A DNA stretch of 18,258 nt from the NCBI GenBank assembly GCA_964448185.1, contig CAYUVO010000053.1:1-18258 (forward strand). The letters run 5' to 3'. The notes beneath the pieces were generated by a model that worked only from the letters and a program-made list of their open reading frames with translations, was not told the origin of the DNA and ran no database searches. Of the stretch, positions 6,293 to 13,418 are shown piece by piece (position 1 is the first letter of the stretch; each line of letters starts with the position of its first letter). This stretch comes from OFTM382 sp964448185 (lineage in GTDB: Bacteria > Planctomycetota > Phycisphaerae > Phycisphaerales > UBA1924). The position numbers and the translations under genes were made by a program.

Positions 6293-7747
6293 GTGACGAC
6301 GACATCGACCAAGACCACAAGCAAGACCACAAGCCACGGCTGCGACATGCGGCACGACCCCATCATCGCTGAAGCGATCGGCACGATCGTCGATCGAGTG
6401 GGCGAGCATTCCAAGGCGATCACCGATGCGCGGCCCGCAGAACCGGGGCTCGTAGCGAGCTATGACGACGTGATGGCAAGCGCTGCCAAGGTCAAGGGAC
6501 GCGGGCTCTTGTACCCGTACATCGGGTCGGGGCTCGGAAACGGGCCGTTGGTTGAGCTGGGCGATGGCAGTGTGAAGTGGGACATGATCTGCGGCATCGG
6601 GGTTCATTTCTTTGGGCACAGCCACCCGGAGATGGTCCGCGCTGCGCTGCAAGCAGGAACCGAAGACACCATCAAGCACGGCAATCTCCAGAGCGGCTCA
6701 GCGGCGTATGAGTTTGGCGCCAAGCTCGTCGAGCTTGCTTCGCGTTCGAGCCGATTGCGTCAGGCGTTCGTTACCACGAGTGGAGCGGTCGCCAACGAGA
6801 GCGCGCTCAAGGTGTGCTATCAGAAGCATGCTCCGGCATCGCGGGTCATCGCGTTTAGCAACTGCTTCATGGGTCGGACCGTGACGATGGCACAGATCGG
6901 TGATTCGCACGCGGGTCGCGACGGCCTCCCGCTTTCAACGCAGGTTGATTACATACCGTTCTGGACCGAGGAGGCTGTGCAGTTGGCCGGGGGCGAGACG
7001 AAGTTTATCGATCAGTGCGTCGCGCAGCTTGAAGAATACGCGACTCGTTATCCGAAGCTGCATGCGTGTTTCATCTTCGAGTTGGTGCAGGGTGAGGGCG
7101 GGTTCAACACCGCGCCGCGTGAGTTCTTCACAGCACTGATGGACTGCTGCCGCAGGCACGATATTGCGATCTGGGACGACGAGATCCAATCGTTCGGCCG
7201 CACCGAGCGGATGTTCGCCTACGAGATGTACGACCTGGGTGACTATGTCGATGTGTTCTGTGTGGGCAAGATGACGCAGGCGTGCGCGACGCTGTACACA
7301 GATGATTACAGCCCTCGCCCCGGGCTGCTCAGCGGCACGTTCACCGGCGCAACGGCGGACTTTACCGGCGGGCTTCGTGTGCTCGAGATGCTCGAAGCGG
7401 GTAACCATTATGGACCCGACGGCTCGTTTGCGCATCACCACAAGTTGTTCTGCGAACACGTCGCGGCGCTCGCGGCCAAGCACCCAGATTGGTTCCCGCA
7501 GTTGCCCACGGGCGAGAGCTTGTCGGGCGGCGTGGGCGGCATGATGAAGTTCACACCCTTTGGCGGGGACAAGGCGAAGGTCAGCGCCGCGTGCCGCGCG
7601 TGCTTTGACGAGGGGCTCATTGTGTTCTACTGCGGGCACGGCCCGTTCCACATCCGCATGCTCCCGCCGATGCCGGTGATGGAAGACAGCTATTGGCCGC
7701 GGATCTTTGAGTGCCTCGAACGGGGCCTTGCGAAGGTCGCGGGATAA
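6293..7747 (+). CDS. Class-III PLP-dependent aminotransferase (AstC-role succinylornithine transaminase candidate)
   Basis: Class-III aminotransferases move a distal amino group, such as that of ornithine or N-acylornithine, to 2-oxoglutarate. The fold is clear: HFFGHSHPEM near 105-114, TTSGAVANESALK (161-173, phosphate-binding), FELVQGEGGFN (262-272), WDDEIQSFGR with the pyridine-contacting Asp296, and Lys326 in VGKMTQA as the PLP lysine, 30 residues later as expected. SGTFTGATADF matches the distal substrate/PLP region. The first 15 or so residues are a Thr/Ser/Lys-rich low-complexity leader encoded partly by a 12-base direct repeat (6310-6333). An ATG at 6347 would skip this leader. The sequence departs from typical ArgD/AstC (no KGLGGG around the lysine), so the symbol is withheld. 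Context between an M20 hydrolase and astA/astD points to succinylornithine as substrate. Confidence 0.85.
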   Translation: MTTTSTKTTSKTTSHGCDMRHDPIIAEAIGTIVDRVGEHSKAITDARPAEPGLVASYDDVMASAAKVKGRGLLYPYIGSGLGNGPLVELGDGSVKWDMICGIGVHFFGHSHPEMVRAALQAGTEDTIKHGNLQSGSAAYEFGAKLVELASRSSRLRQAFVTTSGAVANESALKVCYQKHAPASRVIAFSNCFMGRTVTMAQIGDSHAGRDGLPLSTQVDYIPFWTEEAVQLAGGETKFIDQCVAQLEEYATRYPKLHACFIFELVQGEGGFNTAPREFFTALMDCCRRHDIAIWDDEIQSFGRTERMFAYEMYDLGDYVDVFCVGKMTQACATLYTDDYSPRPGLLSGTFTGATADFTGGLRVLEMLEAGNHYGPDGSFAHHHKLFCEHVAALAAKHPDWFPQLPTGESLSGGVGGMMKFTPFGGDKAKVSAACRACFDEGLIVFYCGHGPFHIRMLPPMPVMEDSYWPRIFECLERGLAKVAG

Positions 7748-7808
7748 CTCGCGGGATTGATAGAATCGCGGGGGAAGCTGATATTGGCGGTCTGCGCCGA
7801 GGTACACC

Positions 7809-9008
7809 ATGTTCTTGATTCGTTGCGCCCATCTCGATGACCAGTCCACGCTGCACAAGATGGCGAAGATGGTGCATTTCATCAATCTGCCCGCTGACTC
7901 GAACATCATTGCGCAGAAGATTCGTTCATCGCGCGGCGCGTTCAAGCGTGTTGCCAAGGGTGAGCCGCCGCACATCGGAGCGCAGGCGGGTGATAATCCC
8001 GGCGGGCTGAGCGATTCGATCGCCAAAACCGATCTGTTCATGTTTGTGCTTGACGACACGGAGAATCACGGCTGCTTGGGTACGAGCCAACTCATCGCGC
8101 AGATGGGCGGGCCGCACAATCCGAACCTGTGCTTTAAGCTCGAGATTCGCGAGAAGTATTCGGAGAGCTTGAAGACCGGGACCAACACGCTCGTCGCTCG
8201 GCTGCACGAGGACACGAGCGGCCCGACGGAAATCGGCGGACTGATCTTGCAGCCGTCGTTCCGTGGACATCCCGAGAAGCTCGGACGATTGCTCAGCCTT
8301 GTTAGGTTCCATTTCATAGGTCGGTTCCGCGATCGGTTCCGCGACGAGGTGCTCGGCGAGATGATGGCTCCGATCACGGCCGACGGTCAGAACTCGTTGT
8401 GGGACTATCTCGGCAGGCGGTTTGTGCCGCTGAGTTATGAGGAAGCCGATCGGTTTTGTCAGTACAGCCGCGAGTTCATCAAGGCGTTGATGCCCACGGG
8501 TGACATTCATATTTCGTTGTTGCCGCCGCATGCGCGCGAGGTCATCGGCAGAGTGGGGCATGACACGATCCCGGCGCGGAAGATGCTCGAACGTTTGGGT
8601 TTTGAATACAACAACATGGTCGATCCGTTCGACGGCGGGCCGTTCTTGCGAGCCAACACCGACGATATCTGGGTCGTGAAAGAAACCAAAGAATGCACGC
8701 TGGGCAAACCCGTGGCCAAGAGCAAAGCCAAGCAACGGGCGATTGTCAGCGTGCTCTCGGCGAACGGTGAGTTCCGAGCGGTCGAGCAGCCTGTGGTGAT
8801 CGCATCCGACGGCACGGTGAGCGTGTCACGCGAAGCGATGACCACGCTTGGTGCTGAGCCGGGCGACACCTGCGGCATCACGATCATGCCCGTGCGTTCA
8901 AAGAAAGCCAAGGATTCCGGCGCGGCTCAGAAGAAGCCTGCCAAAGCGTCCACCAAGAAAGCTACCACATCACGCCGCTCGACCAAAGCTGGCGGGAAAG
9001 CAACCTGA
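7809..9008 (+). CDS. astA: Arginine/ornithine N-succinyltransferase, with lysine-rich C-terminal tail
   Basis: AstA transfers the succinyl group of succinyl-CoA to the alpha-amino group of arginine (and, in some bacteria, ornithine), opening AST catabolism. The family core is recognisable: IGGLILQPSFRG (142-153), LLSLVRFHFIGRFRDRF (161-177) followed by EMMAPI, WDYLGRRFVPLSYEEAD (198-214) and HAREVIGRVGHDTIPARKMLERLGF (241-265), then VDPFDGGP. The N-terminal acyltransferase lobe carries extra sequence around residues 40-75 compared with E. coli AstA (344 residues). Residues 363-399 form an appended tail with 13 Lys/Arg, plus Ala/Thr/Ser, and a single acidic residue. GAGGT at 7799-7803 supports the ATG, and the gap to the aminotransferase is 61 bases. 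The stop overlaps the astD start in TGATG, implying translational coupling. Confidence 0.92.
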   Translation: MFLIRCAHLDDQSTLHKMAKMVHFINLPADSNIIAQKIRSSRGAFKRVAKGEPPHIGAQAGDNPGGLSDSIAKTDLFMFVLDDTENHGCLGTSQLIAQMGGPHNPNLCFKLEIREKYSESLKTGTNTLVARLHEDTSGPTEIGGLILQPSFRGHPEKLGRLLSLVRFHFIGRFRDRFRDEVLGEMMAPITADGQNSLWDYLGRRFVPLSYEEADRFCQYSREFIKALMPTGDIHISLLPPHAREVIGRVGHDTIPARKMLERLGFEYNNMVDPFDGGPFLRANTDDIWVVKETKECTLGKPVAKSKAKQRAIVSVLSANGEFRAVEQPVVIASDGTVSVSREAMTTLGAEPGDTCGITIMPVRSKKAKDSGAAQKKPAKASTKKATTSRRSTKAGGKAT

Positions 9009-10585
9009 TGCCTCAACCGATGACCGAACCTTCGCACGCTTCGTTGCGTTATCCGCCGTCGAACTACATCAATGGACGGTGGGAGCCGCTCGTTACTACT
9101 CGTGACAAAGACACGTTCGAGTCCACCAATCCGGCGCGACCCGATGAGGTTATCTGGCGCGGTTCGGGATCGACCAAAGCGGTAGATCGTGCAGTGGCTT
9201 CGGCTCGCACAGCATTGCCCGAGTGGTCGAGTTGGTCGTTCGATCGGCGCAAGGCAGTCCTTGATCGCTATGTTGATCTGTGCGCACAACGGGTGCATGA
9301 AGCGACGCACCTGCTGACCGATGAAGTCGGCAAGGTCGCATGGGATTCGGCGGGCGAAGCGGGGCTGCTCGGGGGCAAGGTCGGCATCACGCTTGACGAT
9401 TCCGAGCACGGCGGGCTGCGCAGAGTCAGCGGGTTTGAGTTTGATATCAACGCGACGCGGTCGGGCAAGTGCTGGTTTAGGCCCCACGGCGTGCTGGCGG
9501 TCATCGGGCCGTTCAACTTCCCGATGCACCTGCCCAACGGGCACATCGTTCCGTCGCTGCTCATGGGCAACACGATCGTGCTCAAGCCGTCGGACAAGAC
9601 CCCGGCGTGCGGGCAGTTGCTCGCCGAGTTATTCGCGGAAGCCCTCTCGCTCGAAGGCGCACCCGCGGGCGTGCTCAATCTCGTGCAAGGCCGAGGCGAA
9701 GTCGCAGCACATCTCGGGAGTCATCCCGATACCGATGGCGTGCTGTTCACCGGGTCGTGGCCCGTCGGGCGCAAGCTGCTTGAAGCGAATCTTGATCGTC
9801 CGGGCCGAATGGTGGCGCTCGAACTCGGCGGCAACAACGCGGCGATCGTGCTGCCCGATGCGGATCTTGCGCTCGCAGCAGCCGAAGCGGTGCGCACAGC
9901 TTTTATCACTACGGGCCAGCGCTGCACCTGCATGCGAAGATTGCTCGTGCATAAGGACGTTGCGGATCGGCTCATCGGGGCGATCGTGCGCGCAGCGGGG
10001 GAGCTTGCGGTGGGGTCGCCTGATAGCGAGAGCAACGTGTTCATGGGGCCGTTGATTTCCGAGGAAGCGCGGTCGTCGATGCTGTTGGCTCAGAGCGCAT
10101 GGAGCGAAGATGGCGGCGAGATGCTGCTCGAAGCCCGCTCGCTCGAACTGGGCAAGGGCGGCTGGTTCATCTCGCCGGGCGTGATGCGGGTCGATCATTT
10201 CAGTCGGCTCGATGAAGGCCCCGGGTGCGATACCGAGGTCTTTGGGCCTTTGCTTCGCATTGCGGTGGTGGACTCATTCGATGATGCGCTCAAGCAGGCG
10301 AATGCCACGCGCTTCGGGCTCGCAGCGTCGTTGTTTACGAAAGATGAGCACGCGGTCGAGCGGTTTATGCGTGAAGTGCGCACGGGGTGTGTGAACATCA
10401 ACACGGGCACCGCGGGTGCTTCGAGCAAGCTGCCGTTCGGCGGGCTCGGGCTCTCGGGCAACCACCGACCCGCGGGGAGCTTTAGCCTCGATTACTGCGC
10501 ATTCCCGACAGCTGGTCTGATCGATACGGGCTCCTCGCCCGTTGTGCCCAAGGGCATGACGTTCGACGCAAGCTGGGTCGAGTAG
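9008..10585 (+). CDS. astD: N-succinylglutamate 5-semialdehyde dehydrogenase
   Basis: This NAD(P)-dependent aldehyde dehydrogenase oxidises succinylglutamate semialdehyde to succinylglutamate. The 525-residue protein is somewhat longer than E. coli AstD (about 490). It shows the AstD hallmark GPFNFPMHLPNGHIVPSLL with Asn170, VLKPSD (Lys193, cofactor), FTGSWPVGR (Rossmann region), ALELGGNN with general base Glu272, and GQRCTCMRRL with catalytic Cys306; the CTC-x-RR pattern is typical of AstD rather than other ALDHs. EVFGPLLRI and KLPFGGLGLSGNHRPAGS complete the family. It starts at the ATG that shares one base with the astA stop (TGATG) and ends the operon. A convergent gene begins its 3' end 27 bases later, and I see no convincing terminator between them. 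Confidence 0.94.
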   Translation: MPQPMTEPSHASLRYPPSNYINGRWEPLVTTRDKDTFESTNPARPDEVIWRGSGSTKAVDRAVASARTALPEWSSWSFDRRKAVLDRYVDLCAQRVHEATHLLTDEVGKVAWDSAGEAGLLGGKVGITLDDSEHGGLRRVSGFEFDINATRSGKCWFRPHGVLAVIGPFNFPMHLPNGHIVPSLLMGNTIVLKPSDKTPACGQLLAELFAEALSLEGAPAGVLNLVQGRGEVAAHLGSHPDTDGVLFTGSWPVGRKLLEANLDRPGRMVALELGGNNAAIVLPDADLALAAAEAVRTAFITTGQRCTCMRRLLVHKDVADRLIGAIVRAAGELAVGSPDSESNVFMGPLISEEARSSMLLAQSAWSEDGGEMLLEARSLELGKGGWFISPGVMRVDHFSRLDEGPGCDTEVFGPLLRIAVVDSFDDALKQANATRFGLAASLFTKDEHAVERFMREVRTGCVNINTGTAGASSKLPFGGLGLSGNHRPAGSFSLDYCAFPTAGLIDTGSSPVVPKGMTFDASWVE

Positions 10586-10612
10586 CGCAAGCTCTACAAC
10601 GCAGGACAATCT

Positions 10613-11521
10613 CTACATCGCGGGTTGGGCTTCATGTTGTGTCTGTTGCACTCGGGCTGGATGATCGAGCCCGCACTCGGGGCACAGCGCGCCAGCGGTG
10701 TCGCTGAGGTCGTAGGCACACCAGGGGCAGGTGGTCTTGTCGGCGAATCTACCTCCCCGCTGGCTCGGTGGCAGCAGCAAGAGGTAGGTCGCTACCAGAG
10801 TGGCCGCGGTGAGTTGCATGGCGACAAGAAAGTACCCGACACACAACGCGAGAACCGAAAGGAAAGAGATGAGCGTCACCACGAACCAGATGGCGAACAA
10901 CCCGAGCGTGTGGCCGCGAGTCAGGTCCCACCCGGCGTTGAGAGATGAAATCGGGTTGAAGGGTTCTGTTTCGATCTTGTCCATGCTCACGATCATCGCC
11001 ATCATCAGCCGGAGTTGAAAGAACGTAGTGATGATGATGCTCAGCGTGATCAACCCGAGGGACATAATCCATAACTGTATCGAGGAGCCGCCCGTCGAGG
11101 CCTGATTGATGGCGAAGATAAGAATCACGGTCCCTACGACTGCTGGGATCATGGCCACGAGGACAATGATGGTCAGGATCAAGACTTCGAGGGCGACTTC
11201 GAGCCCACGGATGGTCTTGAAGCCATTGAACATCTCGACAAACTCGGCCTTTTTCCCCCGGCGTTCAGCCTCAATCACCGCTTTACATGCCCCGGCAAGC
11301 AAGACCACGGCGGCGAACATGGTGAAGAAACCAATGATCGGAATAAAGTTTACGAGGAGGCTCCCGCCGATGTAGATCAGCATAAAGAGCGTCAAGAACA
11401 GCCAGTGCCTGATGAACAAGTCGAAGGAGTATTTGAAGCAACCCAAAGTTGAGAACTCGACTCCGTTGGTCGGATCACCTGAGGGCGGTACTGATCGGCC
11501 GTAACTCGCAGGGATCGGCAT
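10613..11521 (-). CDS. Multi-pass membrane protein with C-terminal zinc ribbon, function unknown
   Basis: From the ATG at 11521 the product is 302 residues with about six hydrophobic segments (roughly 40-61, 61-79, 112-139, 150-171, 206-228, 228-251). The segment with SLNAGWDLTRGHTLGLFAIW before the last pair resembles the repeated amphipathic-helix-plus-TM pattern of DUF975/glycerophosphodiesterase-type membrane domains. The C-terminus has CPWC (265-268) and CPEC (280-283), a rubredoxin-knuckle zinc ribbon of the kind often appended to planctomycete membrane proteins. The start is uncertain. GTG at 11566 (giving VNQNPSDH...) and ATG at 11692 are in frame, but the latter would overlap the divergent ureohydrolase. 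None has a clear Shine-Dalgarno. It lies between astD and the ureohydrolase on the opposite strand, so it is probably unrelated to that pathway. Confidence 0.7.
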   Translation of the reverse strand: MPIPASYGRSVPPSGDPTNGVEFSTLGCFKYSFDLFIRHWLFLTLFMLIYIGGSLLVNFIPIIGFFTMFAAVVLLAGACKAVIEAERRGKKAEFVEMFNGFKTIRGLEVALEVLILTIIVLVAMIPAVVGTVILIFAINQASTGGSSIQLWIMSLGLITLSIIITTFFQLRLMMAMIVSMDKIETEPFNPISSLNAGWDLTRGHTLGLFAIWFVVTLISFLSVLALCVGYFLVAMQLTAATLVATYLLLLPPSQRGGRFADKTTCPWCAYDLSDTAGALCPECGLDHPARVQQTQHEAQPAM

Positions 11522-11651
11522 GGCGGGAGGAACGGACTCGATGTGGTCGGAGGGATTTTGATTCACAACAAGATATTGGGGATTTCGCGCTGAGAATGCA
11601 AGCCGGGGCAACACAATCCGCCGAGTGCGAAGCTTCGGGTACCATGCTCCT

Positions 11652-12623
11652 ATGAACCCCAGACGCACCAAGCTCCCCGATTCACGCATCACGCCCCGGT
11701 TCGCGGGGCTCGTGACCTTTGGTCGTTACCCGAGGCTCGCCGATGTCGATCCTGCCGATTGCCCGGTGGATTGGGCGATCTACGGCGTGCCATACGACAC
11801 AGGAGTCACCTACCGCCCGGGTGCCCGCTTTGGCCCCCGAGCGATCCGTGACGCTTCTCAATATCTCAAGGCGTACTCGATCGAGCACGATGTGGATGTG
11901 CTCGAAGTGTTCTCGCTCGCCGATGCGGGTGATGCCCCCGTCGAGCCCTACTCGCCGAGGGGCACGCTCGACGCGGTCGCGGACTTCGCAGCCGATCTCG
12001 CAGAGCCGGGACACACGAGGCTGCTCGCATTGGGCGGCGATCACTCGATCGCGTATGCCAACCTTCGAGCGACGCACCATCGGCTCGGATTGCCTACCGA
12101 GGGGCTCGCGCTGCTGCACTTTGACAGCCACCTCGACACGGTCGATGAGGTCTGGGGCGAACGCTTTGGGCACGCCTCGCCGTTCATTCGGGCCATCGAG
12201 GACGGGCTGGTGGATCCCAAGGCGATGCTTTCGGTGGGGATCAAAGGGCCGCTCAACTCGAAGCGGGATCTGGATTATGCGCGCGACCAAGGCGTGACGA
12301 TCGCGACCGCAGATCAGTGGCGGGCGACCGGCCCTGCGATCATGGAGAAGTTCCGCAAACACATCGGCGATCGGCCCGTGTACGTCACGTTCGATATCGA
12401 CTGCATCGACCCGGCGTATGCGCCCGCGACGGGGACTCCCAGCGTGGGCGGGTTTACGAGTGCCGAGGCGCTCACTGCGATCAGGTCGGCCAAGGGCTTG
12501 CGGATCGTGGGGGCGGATGTGGTCGAGGTGCTGCCCATGTTGGATGTTGCGCAGAACACCGCGTTGATTGCTGCGCATGTCGCGTTCGAGATTCTCGCGA
12601 TTGCTGCGGTGCAGGAGATGTAG
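11652..12623 (+). CDS. Agmatinase/arginase-family ureohydrolase (binuclear manganese)
   Basis: Ureohydrolases split guanidino compounds into an amine and urea. The 323-residue protein has GVPYDTGVTYRPGARFGPRAIR (45-66) and GGDHSI with His131. It also has HFDSHLDT (Asp158, His160, Asp162), GHASPF (His174), TFDIDCIDPAYAP (Asp248, Asp250) and GTPSVGGFTSAEA. These include all six expected metal ligands. The HFDSHLDT-VDEVWGERFGH pattern is like agmatinases and guanidinobutyrases. True arginases have DAHxDxN with an Asn that contacts the alpha-amino acid group, and that Asn is missing here. Agmatine, guanidinobutyrate or a related compound is therefore the likely substrate; arginine cannot be excluded. 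The ATG at 11652 is preferred over an in-frame GTG at 11625; neither has a strong ribosome-binding site. It stands one gene away from the AST-type operon. Confidence 0.88.
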   Translation: MNPRRTKLPDSRITPRFAGLVTFGRYPRLADVDPADCPVDWAIYGVPYDTGVTYRPGARFGPRAIRDASQYLKAYSIEHDVDVLEVFSLADAGDAPVEPYSPRGTLDAVADFAADLAEPGHTRLLALGGDHSIAYANLRATHHRLGLPTEGLALLHFDSHLDTVDEVWGERFGHASPFIRAIEDGLVDPKAMLSVGIKGPLNSKRDLDYARDQGVTIATADQWRATGPAIMEKFRKHIGDRPVYVTFDIDCIDPAYAPATGTPSVGGFTSAEALTAIRSAKGLRIVGADVVEVLPMLDVAQNTALIAAHVAFEILAIAAVQEM

Positions 12624-12644
12624 CGTGGGTCGTCGAGGTGGTCT

Positions 12645-13358
12645 TCAGGCTCGGCGCAGGGCCAAGATCAGATCGACTTGGCCCGTCGGGCGGTTGATCT
12701 GTCTTGCGATCTCGACTGAATCGAGCCCTTGATCGGCGAGCGCGTGGACACGCTTGTGAAGCGGGTCGATGGGGGGAGCGGTGTCTGCATCGGCTCGATA
12801 GGGGGGCTTGCCGGTGTGCGTTGCCAGACGCGGGGTCTGGTGGGTGGGGGGGTGTGTGCTCGGTGCCGCTTTGGAATCCAGCTCATTGAGCCTGGCATCG
12901 AACTCGGCGATGCGTGCCTCGGTCTTGTCGAGGAGCACTTCGAGTCGAGCCGCTTTGTTTTCGAGTTGAGTGATGAGGGTCTGGACGGATTCTTGAGCGC
13001 GCGCGGTCATGCCGTGCATGTCGTTGATGCCCGAGACGCGGTCCTGGATTTCGTCGATCCGGTCTCGCGGATCGCGGTCCATCTCATGTGTCTTTCGCCG
13101 AAGCTTGCGGAGGTTGCGGAACAGGATGACGATCAGGGCGCCGACGCCCGCGACCATCAGCCAGCTCCCGAAGTTCTCGACCAGCAGCGAGGGCGAGCCG
13201 GTCGATTCCCCAGCGTCCGCCTCCACTCCTACCACCCCCTCGCCGACCACCCCCTCGCCCACAGCTTCCTGCGAGAGCGCGGGATCGGGATCGACGCCGA
13301 TGAGCTTGGCCTCGTGAACGGGGGCGTCCTGAACAGTGGAGTCGAAAGGTAGGGGCAC
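12645..13358 (-). CDS. Single-pass membrane protein with coiled coil and C-terminal DUF6115/DUF2802-like helix-turn-helix segment
   Basis: The 237-residue product has an acidic, Gly/Val/Glu-rich N-terminal region (about 1-62) and one membrane helix (about 63-80: GSWLMVAGVGALIVILF). A basic stop-transfer segment RNLRKLRRK follows, then a charged helix with heptad-like pattern (about 97-163), a Pro/Thr/His-rich linker (164-197), and a C-terminal segment DPLHKRVHALADQGLDSVEIARQINRPTGQVDLILALRR. That last segment resembles the short helix-turn-helix at the end of DUF6115/DUF2802 proteins, which occur on bacterial membrane coiled-coil proteins of unclear role. The start is GTG at 13358, the first start in the frame. 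It is convergent with the ureohydrolase (21-base gap) and divergent from tilS (60-base gap). No enzymatic function can be assigned. Confidence 0.7.
   Translation of the reverse strand: MPLPFDSTVQDAPVHEAKLIGVDPDPALSQEAVGEGVVGEGVVGVEADAGESTGSPSLLVENFGSWLMVAGVGALIVILFRNLRKLRRKTHEMDRDPRDRIDEIQDRVSGINDMHGMTARAQESVQTLITQLENKAARLEVLLDKTEARIAEFDARLNELDSKAAPSTHPPTHQTPRLATHTGKPPYRADADTAPPIDPLHKRVHALADQGLDSVEIARQINRPTGQVDLILALRRA
13231..13260. repeat. 15-base tandem repeat in the N-terminal region of the coiled-coil protein
   Basis: Two adjacent 15-base units (13231-13245 and 13246-13260) are identical except for the last base. On the minus strand they encode the repeated pentapeptide-like stretch VGEGVVGEGVVG just before the membrane helix. 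It is in frame, so copy-number change would only alter linker length. Confidence 0.8.
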
Positions 13359-13418
13359 GATGGAGGCTTTCGTGATGGCGGGAGGATTTGGCGGGTTCGA
13401 GTTGTACCATCATGGCGT

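Noticed and set aside
7757..7784. Possible promoter upstream of astA (TTGATA, 16 bases, TGATAT)
   Set aside because: The -10 element matches the consensus at only about half its positions, and the gap lies inside a close-packed operon. Planctomycete promoter consensus is also not well enough known to support it.
6935..8059. 374-codon minus-strand frame
   Set aside because: It is antisense to the aminotransferase and astA; composition is typical of a shadow frame.
7926..8735. 269-codon minus-strand frame
   Set aside because: It is antisense to astA, which has clear family motifs on the plus strand.
11652..12623. Naming the ureohydrolase an arginase
   Set aside because: The arginase-specific Asn after the DxHxD motif is missing, and the pattern is closer to agmatinase/guanidinobutyrase relatives.
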